Assembly: GCA_017471085.1 (NCBI GenBank)
Contig: JAFUWW010000008.1
Span: 1-29,187 of the forward strand
Source of the DNA: Bacteroidales bacterium
Lineage (GTDB): Bacteria > Bacteroidota > Bacteroidia > Bacteroidales > UBA932
Reading direction: 5' to 3'
DNA: 29,187 nt
Part shown: piece after piece, positions 1 to 9,400 of the stretch
Numbering within the stretch: position 1 is the first letter of the stretch
Layout: each line of letters begins with the position of its first letter
Translations under genes and position numbers: made by a program
The notes under the pieces: generated by a model
The model's input: the letters and a program-made list of their open reading frames with translations, nothing else
Told to the model about the DNA's origin: nothing
Databases searched by the model: none

Positions 1-1149
1 GAAACCGGCAACAGCGAGCGTCTCAGCGCCATCTACGCCGTAGCAGGCGCCAAGAAGGAGAAAGTCTCCTCCATCAGCGCCGGCGATATCGGCTGCGTCA
101 TGAAGCTCAAGGCCGGCAAGACCGATGTCACCCTGGCCCAGAACGGTGTGGAAGCTGTCAAGCACATGGTATTCCCGGACGCCAAGTACCGCTGCGCCGT
201 GAAGGCGGTGGACAAGAACGACGAGGCCAAGGTAGGCGACGCCCTCAACAAGATTGCCGCCCAGGATCCCACCATCAACGTGGAATACTCCAAGGAACTC
301 CGCCAGACCATCCTCTCCGGTATGGGCGAACAGCACATCAACTATGTGAAGTGGAGAGTGACGAGCGAGTTCAAGCAGAACATCGAACTCTACGCTCCCA
401 AGGTGCCTTACCGCGAGACCATCACCAAGATCGCAACCGCCCAGTACCGTCACAAGAAGCAGTCCGGCGGCGCCGGCCAGTTCGGTGAGGTCCATCTCCT
501 CGTATGCCCTTACGTAGAAGGTCAGGAAGCTCCCAAGAACTTCAAGATCGACGGCAAGGACGTGATCTTCAACTTCAAGAGCCAGGATATCACCGACCTC
601 GAATGGGGCGGCAAGCTGGAATTCTACAACTGCGTCGTGGGTGGTTCCATCGACCTCAGCTTCATGCCGGCCATCCTCAAGGGTATCAAGTCCAAGATGG
701 AGGAAGGCCCGCTCACCGGCTCCTATGCCCGTGACATCCGCGTGTATGTGTACGACGGAAAGATGCACCCGGTAGACTCCAAGGAAATCGCCTTCATCAT
801 CGCCGGCCGCAACGCCTTCAAGGAGGCCTTCCGCAACGCCGGTCCCAAGATCCTGGAACCTATCTACAATGTGGACATCATCACCCCGAACGAGTATGTG
901 GGACCTTGCATGAGTGACCTCAACACCCGTCGCGGCATGATCATGAACCAGGATATGGACAAGGGCTTCACCGTGCTCCACGCCCGCGTGCCGCTCGCAG
1001 AGCTCTATCGCTACTCCACCATCCTGAGCTCCCTCACCGGCGGCTCCGCCACCTTCCAGATGAAGTTCGCAGAGTATCAGCAGGTTCCGGCCGACGTACA
1101 GACCAAGCTGCTGGCCGAATACGCCGCCCAGGAACAGGAAGAAGACTAA
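1..1149 (+). CDS. fusA2: Elongation factor G paralogue (EF-G2-like), 5'-truncated by the window edge
   Basis: The frame is open from base 1, so the N-terminal GTPase domain lies outside the window. What remains covers the end of domain II through domain V of an EF-G/TetM-type translational GTPase, which acts on the ribosome during translocation. Visible landmarks are LSGMGEQHI, the domain IV start KKQSGGAGQFGEVH, HPVDSKEIAF, and the domain V run GPCMSDLNTRRGMI. The protein departs from housekeeping EF-G: about 20 extra residues precede VVGGSIDLSFMPAILKG, and SYARDIRV replaces the usual GYP-containing segment. Bacteroides genomes carry a second EF-G reported to work without GTP hydrolysis, and I infer that this is its orthologue. 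The missing G domain would decide that. The gene is followed directly by a strong terminator, so it ends its transcript. Confidence 0.88.
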   Translation, partial: ETGNSERLSAIYAVAGAKKEKVSSISAGDIGCVMKLKAGKTDVTLAQNGVEAVKHMVFPDAKYRCAVKAVDKNDEAKVGDALNKIAAQDPTINVEYSKELRQTILSGMGEQHINYVKWRVTSEFKQNIELYAPKVPYRETITKIATAQYRHKKQSGGAGQFGEVHLLVCPYVEGQEAPKNFKIDGKDVIFNFKSQDITDLEWGGKLEFYNCVVGGSIDLSFMPAILKGIKSKMEEGPLTGSYARDIRVYVYDGKMHPVDSKEIAFIIAGRNAFKEAFRNAGPKILEPIYNVDIITPNEYVGPCMSDLNTRRGMIMNQDMDKGFTVLHARVPLAELYRYSTILSSLTGGSATFQMKFAEYQQVPADVQTKLLAEYAAQEQEED

Positions 1150-1168
1150 TCCTGCTTCCCACACAATC

Positions 1169-1198
1169 AAAAAGGCGTCCTTCACAGGGCGCCTTTTT
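1169..1198. terminator. Bidirectional intrinsic terminator between EF-G paralogue and susD
   Basis: A 12-bp stem (1169-1180 with 1187-1198, one T-G wobble) has a 6-base loop. It starts with five A and ends with five T, so it can end transcription from both sides. It sits between the rightward EF-G paralogue and the leftward susD gene. Confidence 0.85.
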
Positions 1199-1239
1199 CC
1201 TTACTAACCAATATTAACCATCAGTGCTGGAAAACAGCT

Positions 1240-3174
1240 TTATTCTGTAGGATAGCCGGGGTTTTGATAAGCAGCTTTTTCCGCGGCGGTCATCTCCATT
1301 CCATTGAGCTGTCCCTGGGGAATCGGGAACAAATACATGTATTTCTCAATGGTGCGGGTGTACTTTTTGGGCGAATGGGCGCCCCAGGAAGGGTCGCTGA
1401 TGGTATAGGAACCGGCACGCTGCTCCCAGGTCTGGGTACGGGCCAGGTCGAACCAGCGGAAGCCTTCTCCGTAGAATTCGCGCATCCGTTCGTCCAGAAT
1501 GTAGTCCAGCGTGATGCTCTCAGGGGTGGAAGCTTCCATCTCCGCGCTGAAGTCTGCGTTGTAGGCCGTGCGTTCGCTGTTTTTGTAGGTCCACTTGCCG
1601 GCCCGTCTGCGAAGAACCAGAATGTTGTTCCGGGCTTCGGCGTTGTCGTTCAACTTGAAGGCGGCCTCGGCGGCGGTCAGGTAGAAGTCGGAGAATTTCA
1701 GGACGGAGTAGGGACGGGTGCTTCCGGCATTCGGAGAGCCGAGCTGGGTTTCCTTGTTGTAGTCGTCCCGGTTGCATCCCAGTTTCCAGAGGGCAGGATA
1801 GGCAATCCGGCTGATTCCGTTCAGGTCAAATACATAATCGGCCCGTCCGGGAACCGTACCTGCGCCCACGTTGGCTCCGTCGGCATTGGTCTGTTTGTCG
1901 GGATAAGTGATGTCGGGGAGGACTTCCGGGATGAAGGAGAGGACGCGGCCGCCTTTGGGGATGTCCATTCCGTTGGCTCCGGTCACTTTATCGGCCTGGA
2001 TACCGTTCTTTTCCCAGTTGCCGTAGTAGGCGCTCGTGAAGGTTCCTTCGAAGCGGGAGTCTTTGGTGATGTCCTGGCTGGTGAAGGTCTTGATCGCTTC
2101 GTGGGTGGGCGCCATACGGGTCCAGGGTCGCCCGATTTCCTGGCAGGCTTCCCGCTGGATGCAGCCTACGCCGCCGATATTCACGGTGCCGTGGTTCCAG
2201 TTCATCATCCATCCGGCAAAGTTCTCCGGGGCGTTTCCGTTGCCCCAGCCCAGGTCTGCGCCGTTGTATTGGGCACTCTTTTCGGTATGGTCGGCATAGA
2301 GCATGATTTCCTTGTTGCGGTCGTTTGCCGCCAGATTTACATCGCGGAAGGTGTCCATCAGGCCATAAGGACCGGGGTTGGCGATGGCGGCTTTGCACTG
2401 ATTCAGGGACTGCTGGAAATACCAGGCGGCATCGTGGCCGTCCAGGTCTTTGCGGTCACAGGCAGGATAGGTGGGGATGTCTCCAGGATTCTGCAGCCAC
2501 CAGCCGAAAGTAAGGTACGATTTGGCCAGGATCAGGCGGGCGGCATTCTTGGTGACCGATCCGGTGACACGCGGGCTGTCCGGCAAATCGTTCACGGCGC
2601 TGTTCAGGTCGGCAAATATCGCCTGGTAAACCTCGGGAACGGTATTGCGGACGGAAGTGCGGGTGGGGGCGCTGTTGAAAGCCAGTTTTCCGGACCCCAA
2701 GTCCAGCGGAACGCCGCCGAAGGTCTGCACCAGCTGGAAGTAGTAATAGGCGCGGAAGAATTTGGCTTCGGCAATCAGGGCGTTGGACAGGCCGACCGCC
2801 TCTGCGTTCTCGATAATGCCGCTGGCCGTGTTGATGTACGGGAATACGGTGTTCCAAAGTACATCGCTACGGGCCGAACTGGCGGTGATGGTGCCTACGC
2901 CGGAATGGTCGGCATCCTTGAAGTTGGCGTCGGCCGACTGGCCATAAGTGGCTTCATCGGTGCCGGTAGTGAGGCTGTTGTAGTAGTAGGCCTGGCCGTA
3001 GAAATAGCGGAGCGAGGCATATAGGGCTGTCAGGCCTCCTTCTACGCCGGCTTCCGTCTGGAAGTAACCCGGCTCGAAGAAAGAACGGGGCTGTTCGTCC
3101 AGCACCTTGGTACAGGCGGACAGGGCGCAAATGGCGGCGACAGCAAACAGATAGGTCAATTTTTTCATGATCAT
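1240..3174 (-). CDS. susD: SusD/RagB family nutrient-binding outer-membrane lipoprotein
   Basis: This is a surface glycan-binding lipoprotein of about 644 residues, the usual length for SusD. It forms the lid over the SusC channel. A signal peptide ends in the lipobox LSAC with Cys21 (counting from the first ATG). A second ATG two codons downstream could equally be the start. SusD-type features include the N-terminal EQPRSFFEPGYFQTEAGVE, the TPR-like helix AEAKFFRAYYYFQLVQTFGG, and the C-terminal RPYSVLKFSDFYLTAAEAAF and ILDERMREFYGEGFRWFDL. Only 6 bases separate it from the upstream susC stop, so the two are co-transcribed. The ligand cannot be read from sequence; the adjacent GH115 gene suggests a glucuronic acid-decorated glycan. 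Confidence 0.96.
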   Translation of the reverse strand: MIMKKLTYLFAVAAICALSACTKVLDEQPRSFFEPGYFQTEAGVEGGLTALYASLRYFYGQAYYYNSLTTGTDEATYGQSADANFKDADHSGVGTITASSARSDVLWNTVFPYINTASGIIENAEAVGLSNALIAEAKFFRAYYYFQLVQTFGGVPLDLGSGKLAFNSAPTRTSVRNTVPEVYQAIFADLNSAVNDLPDSPRVTGSVTKNAARLILAKSYLTFGWWLQNPGDIPTYPACDRKDLDGHDAAWYFQQSLNQCKAAIANPGPYGLMDTFRDVNLAANDRNKEIMLYADHTEKSAQYNGADLGWGNGNAPENFAGWMMNWNHGTVNIGGVGCIQREACQEIGRPWTRMAPTHEAIKTFTSQDITKDSRFEGTFTSAYYGNWEKNGIQADKVTGANGMDIPKGGRVLSFIPEVLPDITYPDKQTNADGANVGAGTVPGRADYVFDLNGISRIAYPALWKLGCNRDDYNKETQLGSPNAGSTRPYSVLKFSDFYLTAAEAAFKLNDNAEARNNILVLRRRAGKWTYKNSERTAYNADFSAEMEASTPESITLDYILDERMREFYGEGFRWFDLARTQTWEQRAGSYTISDPSWGAHSPKKYTRTIEKYMYLFPIPQGQLNGMEMTAAEKAAYQNPGYPTE

Positions 3175-3180
3175 GTCCAG

Positions 3181-6100
3181 TTAGAAGGTAAGATTAAGGC
3201 CGATAAGGTAGTTCCGGGTGTTGGGGGTGTTGGTACCCACGACTTTCTGGCGGTAGAGGTAGCCGGCCGATGCCTGGAAACTGCCGTCGTTACCGCGGGC
3301 GTTGGGTTCCGGATCCAGGCCGGACTCATTGTGGAACGGAGAGAAGAATACGAACGGATTCTGGACGGTGGCATAGAGGCGGCATCTGTCAACGCCCATG
3401 CGCTTGAGAAATCCGAGTTTCTCAAAGTTATAACCCAGGGTGATGGTGCCGATTTTCAGGTAAGATCCGTCGAAGTAGGCCAGAGTGGAGCCATATTTGG
3501 GATTGTCGTTGCTCTGCAGACCGCCCGGGCGCGGGTAATGCGCACCGGTATTGGACTCAGTCCAGTAATCGACGACAATCTGGCCCCGTCGGCCGGAGAG
3601 CATGTTCAGGTAGCCGCTGCTGCCGTGCAGGGTAGAAATCAGGATGCCCCCGTTCTGGAAACTGCCGATAACGCTCAGATCCAGGTTCTTCCATTGGACG
3701 CGGGTGTTGAAACCGCCCATGAAGTTGGGATCGGCATTGATGGGGACCATGTCGTTGCTGTCAATGGCGCGGACCGGTTTCCCGTTCTCATAGTCGCCGT
3801 GGTATTTCACTTTGATGTCACCGGGCTGGGCACCCGGTTCCAGAATGTTCATCAGTTCTTCTTCCCCCTTCTGCCACAGACCGTCGTACTCATAGTCATA
3901 CAGACAGTTGATGGGCATGCCCACGAACCAGCGGTTGCCACGGTCTTCCGTCTGTCCGGAGGCCAGGGACACCAGCTTGTTGCGGTTGGCGTAGATGTTG
4001 ATGCCGGCATCCCATTTCCAGTCACGAGTGTCGATGATGGTTCCGTTCAGCGAGACTTCGATACCACGGTTCTCGGTGCTGCCGATATTGGCAGTATAGC
4101 TTCCTACACCGGCGGTGGAGGGCAGGTTCAGGTTGAGCAGGATGTCATGCGTCTGCTGGATATAATACTCGACGGTGCCGGTGAGGCGTCCCTGGAACAG
4201 GCCGAAGTCCAGACCGAAGTTCCAGGTATCGGAGTATTCCCATCCCAGCTCCGTGTTGGGGAGCGTAGAGACAAAGTACCCTGTGGCATACGTGTCACCG
4301 AAGTTGTAAGGACGGGTACCCAGGGAGCCCAGGGTCTGGTAGGGGTTGATGGCCTGGTTGGAGGTTTCGCCGTATCCCACGCGGATTTTCAGTTCGTCGA
4401 GCCAGCCGCGGGTATTTTCCATGAAGCTTTCGTTGTGGATGTTCCAGCCCAGCGAAACGGCAGGATAGGTGTGCCACTGGTGTCCTTTGGCCAGACGGGA
4501 AGAAGCATCGGAGCGCACGGCTGCCGAAAGCATGTAGCGGTCGGCATAGGAGTACATGAGACGACCCATGTAGGAGATGAGTCCGGCCTGCCAGTAGTTG
4601 GAGGCATTGGGACTGACGGTGATGTCTTCGGCCAGGGACTGTCCCAGGTTATAATAGAGGAACTGCTCGTTGGGGATATTCCTGGCGGAAAGGCCGTTCT
4701 GAATGTAGGTGGTCTGCTCGGCGGAGAACATGGCCACAGCGTTTACGTGATGCTTCCCGGCGAAAGTGCGGTCGAAGGTAAGGAGGCTTTCGGTGGTCCA
4801 GTTCCTGGTCTCGTTCTGGCTGATGCTGGCACTGTTGGGGTTGGCTACGTTGGAACTGTTGACGCCCTTTCCGGTAAAGGATCCGCTCTTGTTGCTCCGG
4901 TAATTCATGCCAACCGTCTGCTTGAAGGAGAGGCCTTCGAGGAAAGGAGCTTTCAGTTCGACATATCCCGTATTGTACGAACCGAAGCCGGCGTTTTCGT
5001 TCACCCAGCGGTCGGCGTGTTCTTCGATGTTCTTGCGGGTGAGAATCCACACATCGTCCAGCGGCATGCTGGCTCGCACCAGATTGTTGCCGTCAGCTCC
5101 TGTCGGCTTGAGGATGGGGGTCAGCTGCAGGATGCCGTAGAGGCCGATCTGGTTGCCATGGCTGGTATTGTAGTTGGTGTTGGTGGAGAACCCGATCTTG
5201 AGCCAGTCCCGGATATTCTGGTCCAGGCTGCCGGAGATGGCGATGCGGTCGTAATCCTGGGTCGGGACAACCGCCATGTCCTTGTAATAAGAGACACCGA
5301 AACGGTAGCTTCCCTTCATGGTGCCGCCCACGACGCTGAGTTCATGGTTTTGCACCAGTCCTGTCCGGTAGAAGAGGTCCTGCCAGTCCGTGTTCTGGCT
5401 TTCATCCTCAAAACCGTCCTTGTTGGTGAACTTTCCGGCCAGTTTCCTCATGGTCACATAGTCGGAACCGTTCATCATCGGGTACTTGATGGCCTTTTTG
5501 AAACTGACATAATTGTTGAAGGTCACTTTGGGTTCCTGCCCGGACACCCCTTTATAAGTGGTGATGAGGATGACACCGTTGGCACCCCGGGAACCGTAGA
5601 TGGCCGTGGAGGATGCGTCCTTGAGGATGTCCATGCTTTTGATGTCACCCGTGGCGATGTCGGAAAGCGAGCCCATGAACGGAACGCCGTCCAGGACGAT
5701 GAGCGGGTCGTTGGAGGCCGACAGGGAGCGGTCGCCGCGGATGCGGATTTCCATGCTGGCGCCCGGTCGGGAGCTGGTCTGGGTCATCTGAACGCCGGCC
5801 ACGCGGCCGTTCAGGGAGCGGGTGAAGTCTCCGGCGGCGATTTCGCGCAGGTTGTCACCGCCGACGGAAGCGATAGACCCCGTCACGTCGGCCTTTCTGG
5901 CCGAGCCATAACCGATGACCACGATGGCATCCAGCGCCTGGGTGTCGTCACTGAGGACGATGTCGATAGCGGTGCGCCCCTGTACCGGGATGCGCTGGGT
6001 GGTGTATCCCATGCAACTCACTTCCAGGGTGGCAGAGGGGCTTACAGATAGAGAATAGGTTCCGTCAAGGCCGGTGACGACGCCGACGGTAGTGTTCTGG

Positions 6101-6243
6101 ACCATCACGGCTGCGCCGCTGACAGTCTCCCCGCTCTGGTCCGTAATAGTACCGCTGACAGTAATTCTCTGCGCGTACGCGCAAAAGGTCCCTGTCAGGA
6201 CTATGACTGCGGAGAGCAGCGTTTTCTTTAGGTTGAAGAGCAT
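3181..6243 (-). CDS. susC: SusC/RagA family TonB-linked outer-membrane transporter
   Basis: This 1020-residue TonB-dependent receptor imports oligosaccharides together with SusD. A signal peptide (residues 1-24, ending CAYA) is followed by a carboxypeptidase-regulatory-like beta-sandwich (about 26-105), a TonB-box region near VVIGYGSARKADVTGSIASV, a plug domain (about 115-225) with LIVLDGVPF and STAIYGSRGANGVILITT, and a long barrel ending in LIGLNLTF with terminal Phe. There is no N-terminal secretin/STN extension, so coupling to an ECF sigma/anti-sigma pair is unlikely. This fits regulation by the divergent hybrid two-component gene instead. It is the first gene of the leftward susCD operon, and a -7 box lies about 50 bases upstream. 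Confidence 0.97.
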   Translation of the reverse strand: MLFNLKKTLLSAVIVLTGTFCAYAQRITVSGTITDQSGETVSGAAVMVQNTTVGVVTGLDGTYSLSVSPSATLEVSCMGYTTQRIPVQGRTAIDIVLSDDTQALDAIVVIGYGSARKADVTGSIASVGGDNLREIAAGDFTRSLNGRVAGVQMTQTSSRPGASMEIRIRGDRSLSASNDPLIVLDGVPFMGSLSDIATGDIKSMDILKDASSTAIYGSRGANGVILITTYKGVSGQEPKVTFNNYVSFKKAIKYPMMNGSDYVTMRKLAGKFTNKDGFEDESQNTDWQDLFYRTGLVQNHELSVVGGTMKGSYRFGVSYYKDMAVVPTQDYDRIAISGSLDQNIRDWLKIGFSTNTNYNTSHGNQIGLYGILQLTPILKPTGADGNNLVRASMPLDDVWILTRKNIEEHADRWVNENAGFGSYNTGYVELKAPFLEGLSFKQTVGMNYRSNKSGSFTGKGVNSSNVANPNSASISQNETRNWTTESLLTFDRTFAGKHHVNAVAMFSAEQTTYIQNGLSARNIPNEQFLYYNLGQSLAEDITVSPNASNYWQAGLISYMGRLMYSYADRYMLSAAVRSDASSRLAKGHQWHTYPAVSLGWNIHNESFMENTRGWLDELKIRVGYGETSNQAINPYQTLGSLGTRPYNFGDTYATGYFVSTLPNTELGWEYSDTWNFGLDFGLFQGRLTGTVEYYIQQTHDILLNLNLPSTAGVGSYTANIGSTENRGIEVSLNGTIIDTRDWKWDAGINIYANRNKLVSLASGQTEDRGNRWFVGMPINCLYDYEYDGLWQKGEEELMNILEPGAQPGDIKVKYHGDYENGKPVRAIDSNDMVPINADPNFMGGFNTRVQWKNLDLSVIGSFQNGGILISTLHGSSGYLNMLSGRRGQIVVDYWTESNTGAHYPRPGGLQSNDNPKYGSTLAYFDGSYLKIGTITLGYNFEKLGFLKRMGVDRCRLYATVQNPFVFFSPFHNESGLDPEPNARGNDGSFQASAGYLYRQKVVGTNTPNTRNYLIGLNLTF

Positions 6244-6295
6244 AATGGTTGAGTTAATGAATGATAATTGAGTTGTCAGCTTTAGTTGTCTGTGG

Positions 6296-6303
6296 CAAAA
6301 TTA
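6296..6303 (-). promoter_or_regulatory. Candidate susC -7 promoter element
   Basis: On the minus strand this reads TAATTTTG, a full match to the Bacteroidota -7 consensus TAnnTTTG. It lies about 53 bases upstream of the susC start. No TTTG was found at the expected -33 distance, which is common for promoters driven by an activator. The AraC domain of the neighbouring regulator would be expected to bind just upstream, in about 6305-6380. Confidence 0.5.
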
Positions 6304-6410
6304 TCGGATTGGCTTTAGATTTTTGGTTTTTCATGTTACAAGGATTGTAGATATTGTTCCATTGTGCCGGCAATTGGTGTTTTTGTTCTTTCTTGCTGGT
6401 GGATAATTAT

Positions 6411-6418
6411 TATTTTTG
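6411..6418 (+). promoter_or_regulatory. Candidate promoter (-7) of the hybrid two-component gene
   Basis: TATTTTTG matches TAnnTTTG and lies 19 bases before the chosen ATG at 6438. TTTG at 6382-6385 and CTTG at 6392-6395 are off-spacing as -33 elements, so only the -7 is well supported. Its position also argues against starting the protein at the upstream ATG 6354, which would lie before the transcription start. Confidence 0.5.
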
Positions 6419-6437
6419 TATCCAGAAAGGAACAAAA

Positions 6438-9400
6438 ATGAAAAAGATAGTAGTTTGCCTGCTTTTTTTACTGCTGACGGCGCTGTCCCCTGCGCAGAAC
6501 GCCCGCCTGTATACACCGGAGAACGGGCTTCGGAATACCCAGATAAACAGAATCTATCAGGATTCGTCCGGTTACATCTGGATTTGCACGGAAGGCGGGC
6601 TTGTCCGGTTTGACGGAGTGGGGTTCGTGACTTACGGTCACGACAGGGAAAACCCCTTTTCCATCGTAAGCGATTCCGTGAATGATTTTTACGAAGACGC
6701 ACAAGGACGCATGTGGGTGGGGACCTCCTCCGGGCTGGAATTGTACGATTTGAGTTACAACCGTTTCACCCACTATGATTTCCACGACAGCCGGAGCCCC
6801 TCTTCCGACCAGTTCGTCAGTTATTTGCTGGAAGTGCCGGGCCGGGTGTCCGGAAGCAAACTGTATGTCGGGACGGGTGGTTCCGGAATATATGTCATAG
6901 ACCTGTCCACCGGTGAGCTGGACGATGAGAGCAGGGAAAAACTGTATCGGTCGGTCTCTTCGGAGTATATCAATTATATGTTTTTGGACGCTTCCCGCCA
7001 CCTTTGGATTGTAAGCGGCAACAATGCGGGCTTCTTTGTCCTGGACGCCGATACGCTGGAGCCGGCCACAGACTGGGCGTGCTCGCCGGATTTGGAAAAA
7101 GAGGCTGGAAACATCCGGATAACGACCATCTGTGACGTTCCCGTGAATCAGACGCTTCTGGTGGGGACCACCTCTCACGGGACCCTGGTGTTCGACCTCG
7201 AAAAAGGTGTGCTCAGGCGCGCAGGATCGGAGCAGGCACGTCGGACAGGGATTTCCACCAGCCTTTTCAATCCCAGGCTGGGATCCCCCGACGAGCGCGG
7301 AATCCTTGTCAGCGACGAGAACGGAGGGCTGCTGTTCTATGATGCGGAAACAGAGACCTTCATCCTTTCACCCCTCACGGGTGTCCCAAAAGGGTTTTCC
7401 ACCAAGAAGGCCGATGTCCTTTTTGAAGACAATCAGGGCAATCTCTGGATTGGCGTATATCAGTCCGGAATTGTGGTGGTGCCGCGTTCCATGTTCGGTT
7501 TCAGCTATATGGGATTCGGAAGCCCTGGCTTCCCGGATCAGAACAGCGCCTGCATCATGTCTGTCTGTGAGGACGATGCCGGAGGACTCTGGGTGGGTAC
7601 GGACGGTGCCGGTCTGTTCTACAGGGATGCGGACGGAAAGGAGGTCAATTACAGTAGAAGCAATTCGGGCCTCACCAACAATGCGGTCATGACCGTCAGC
7701 AGGGACAAGCGGGGGACCATTTGGGCAGGAACCTATCTTGACGGCCTTTTCTGCCTGGATAAAGACCATGGAATCAGCCGTTTCCCCGAATCTGGAGGAG
7801 TGGGGACGGAACGCATCCGCATCCTGCGGTACGATCCGGCACGGGACTATATGTATGTGGGGACCTACGGTGCCGGCCTGGTGGTTATCGACGCTGCACA
7901 GAGGAAGATTATCGGCCGGATTACCGGTGATGACGTCCTTTGGGTAAGTGCGCTTCACCTGGATGCGGAAGGCACCTTGTGGATCGGCTCCTACAACGGC
8001 CCGTTCCGCATGGATCCGGATTCCTGGCAGCTGCATCCCTTCAAGTTGTTTTCCCATGACGAGCGCATCCGGATTTATTCCATCGGCAGCAGTCCGGACG
8101 GGACGGTCTGGTTCGGGACCGGGGAAGGGCTTTTCGCCAGCGACAACAAAGGACACGAAGTCCGGCAGTTCACCGTCCGGGACGGGCTGGCGAACAATGT
8201 GGTCAGGGATATTCTGATTGCGCCCTCCGGAGACCTCTGGGTCTCTACGGCGAACGGCCTGTCCAGGCTCTCGCCCCAAAGCGGCGACATCGTGAGTTTC
8301 CACGCCTATGACGGACTGCAGGGCAACGAATTCCGTTCAGGAGCCGCCTTGCTTTCCAATTCGGGAAAAATGTATTTTGGCGGGACTTCCGGGATTACTT
8401 ATTTTTCACCCAATCTGGTAGAAGGCAGGATTCATCGTATCCCGCAGGTGTCCCTGTCCCGTTTTACGCTTCTGGACAACCAGGTGGAGTACGATCCCCA
8501 GAAAGGAGACGGGAATCTGATCGACAAGCAAATTTCCGAGGCAACCAGGATAACGGTTCCCCCGGAAACCGGGCTCTTTTCCCTGGAATTCTGCGTGCCG
8601 GAATATACCAATCCCCAGCGGATTGCCTATGCTTACCGGCTTCGCGGTTTTGATTCCGAATGGAAAACCGTTACGGGGAACCTGCGCATGGCCACCTACA
8701 CCAAAGTGCCCCAGGGACAATATGAATTCGATGTCCGGGCCTATTTCGAAGGTTTTCCTGAAGATTATTCGACTTGCTCGGTTTCTCTCCGGGTCGAAGC
8801 TCCCTGGTACAGGACGCGCTGGGCGTATGCTCTGTATCTGACCCTCTTCGTTCTGTTGTCGTTCCTTTTGTTCCGGTCTTTCAAACGTTTGCAAAAACAG
8901 AAAGAAGAACAGAAAAAAGCAGAACTCAGGGAATTGAGGCTGGGCCTCTTTACCAATCTGACGCACGAGATCCGCACCCCGCTCAACCTGGTGATGGGGC
9001 CGCTGAGTTCCATGCGGGAAGCCGAGCAGGATCCCGAGAAGAAGGATACCTATAATCTTATGTACCGGAACTGCTTGAGAATCAACCGACTGGTGAACCA
9101 GGTGATGGATCTCCGGAAAGTGGATGCCGGGCAGATGTCCATGCATTTCCGGGAGACCGACCTGGTCTTCTTTATCCGTGACATCATGCAGTCTTTCCAG
9201 AATCTGGCCGATACCAAGCAGGTGGATTTCAGTTTCCAGTCGGCCCGGAAAGAACTGATGATCTGGATCGACCAGGGCAATTTTGACAAAGTGATCTATA
9301 ACATCCTGTCCAACGCGTTCAAACATACGCCCAAAGGGGGAACGGTTCTGGTGAAGGTGTCTTCTCCGCAGCCCAACCATTCGGAACTGTCCCATGATAT

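Noticed and set aside
1264..3024. Plus-strand open frame opposite susD
   Set aside because: SusD motifs, lipobox and operon position on the minus strand are decisive; the opposite frame has no supported product.
3331..6051. Long open frame (about 900 codons) on the plus strand opposite susC
   Set aside because: The minus-strand susC protein has full family motifs end to end. The opposite frame has no recognisable domain and is open because of GC-rich codon bias.
6354..6437. Upstream ATG giving a 28-residue N-terminal extension to the hybrid regulator
   Set aside because: It lies before the likely -7 box at 6411-6418 and would hide the signal peptide that starts at the ATG at 6438.
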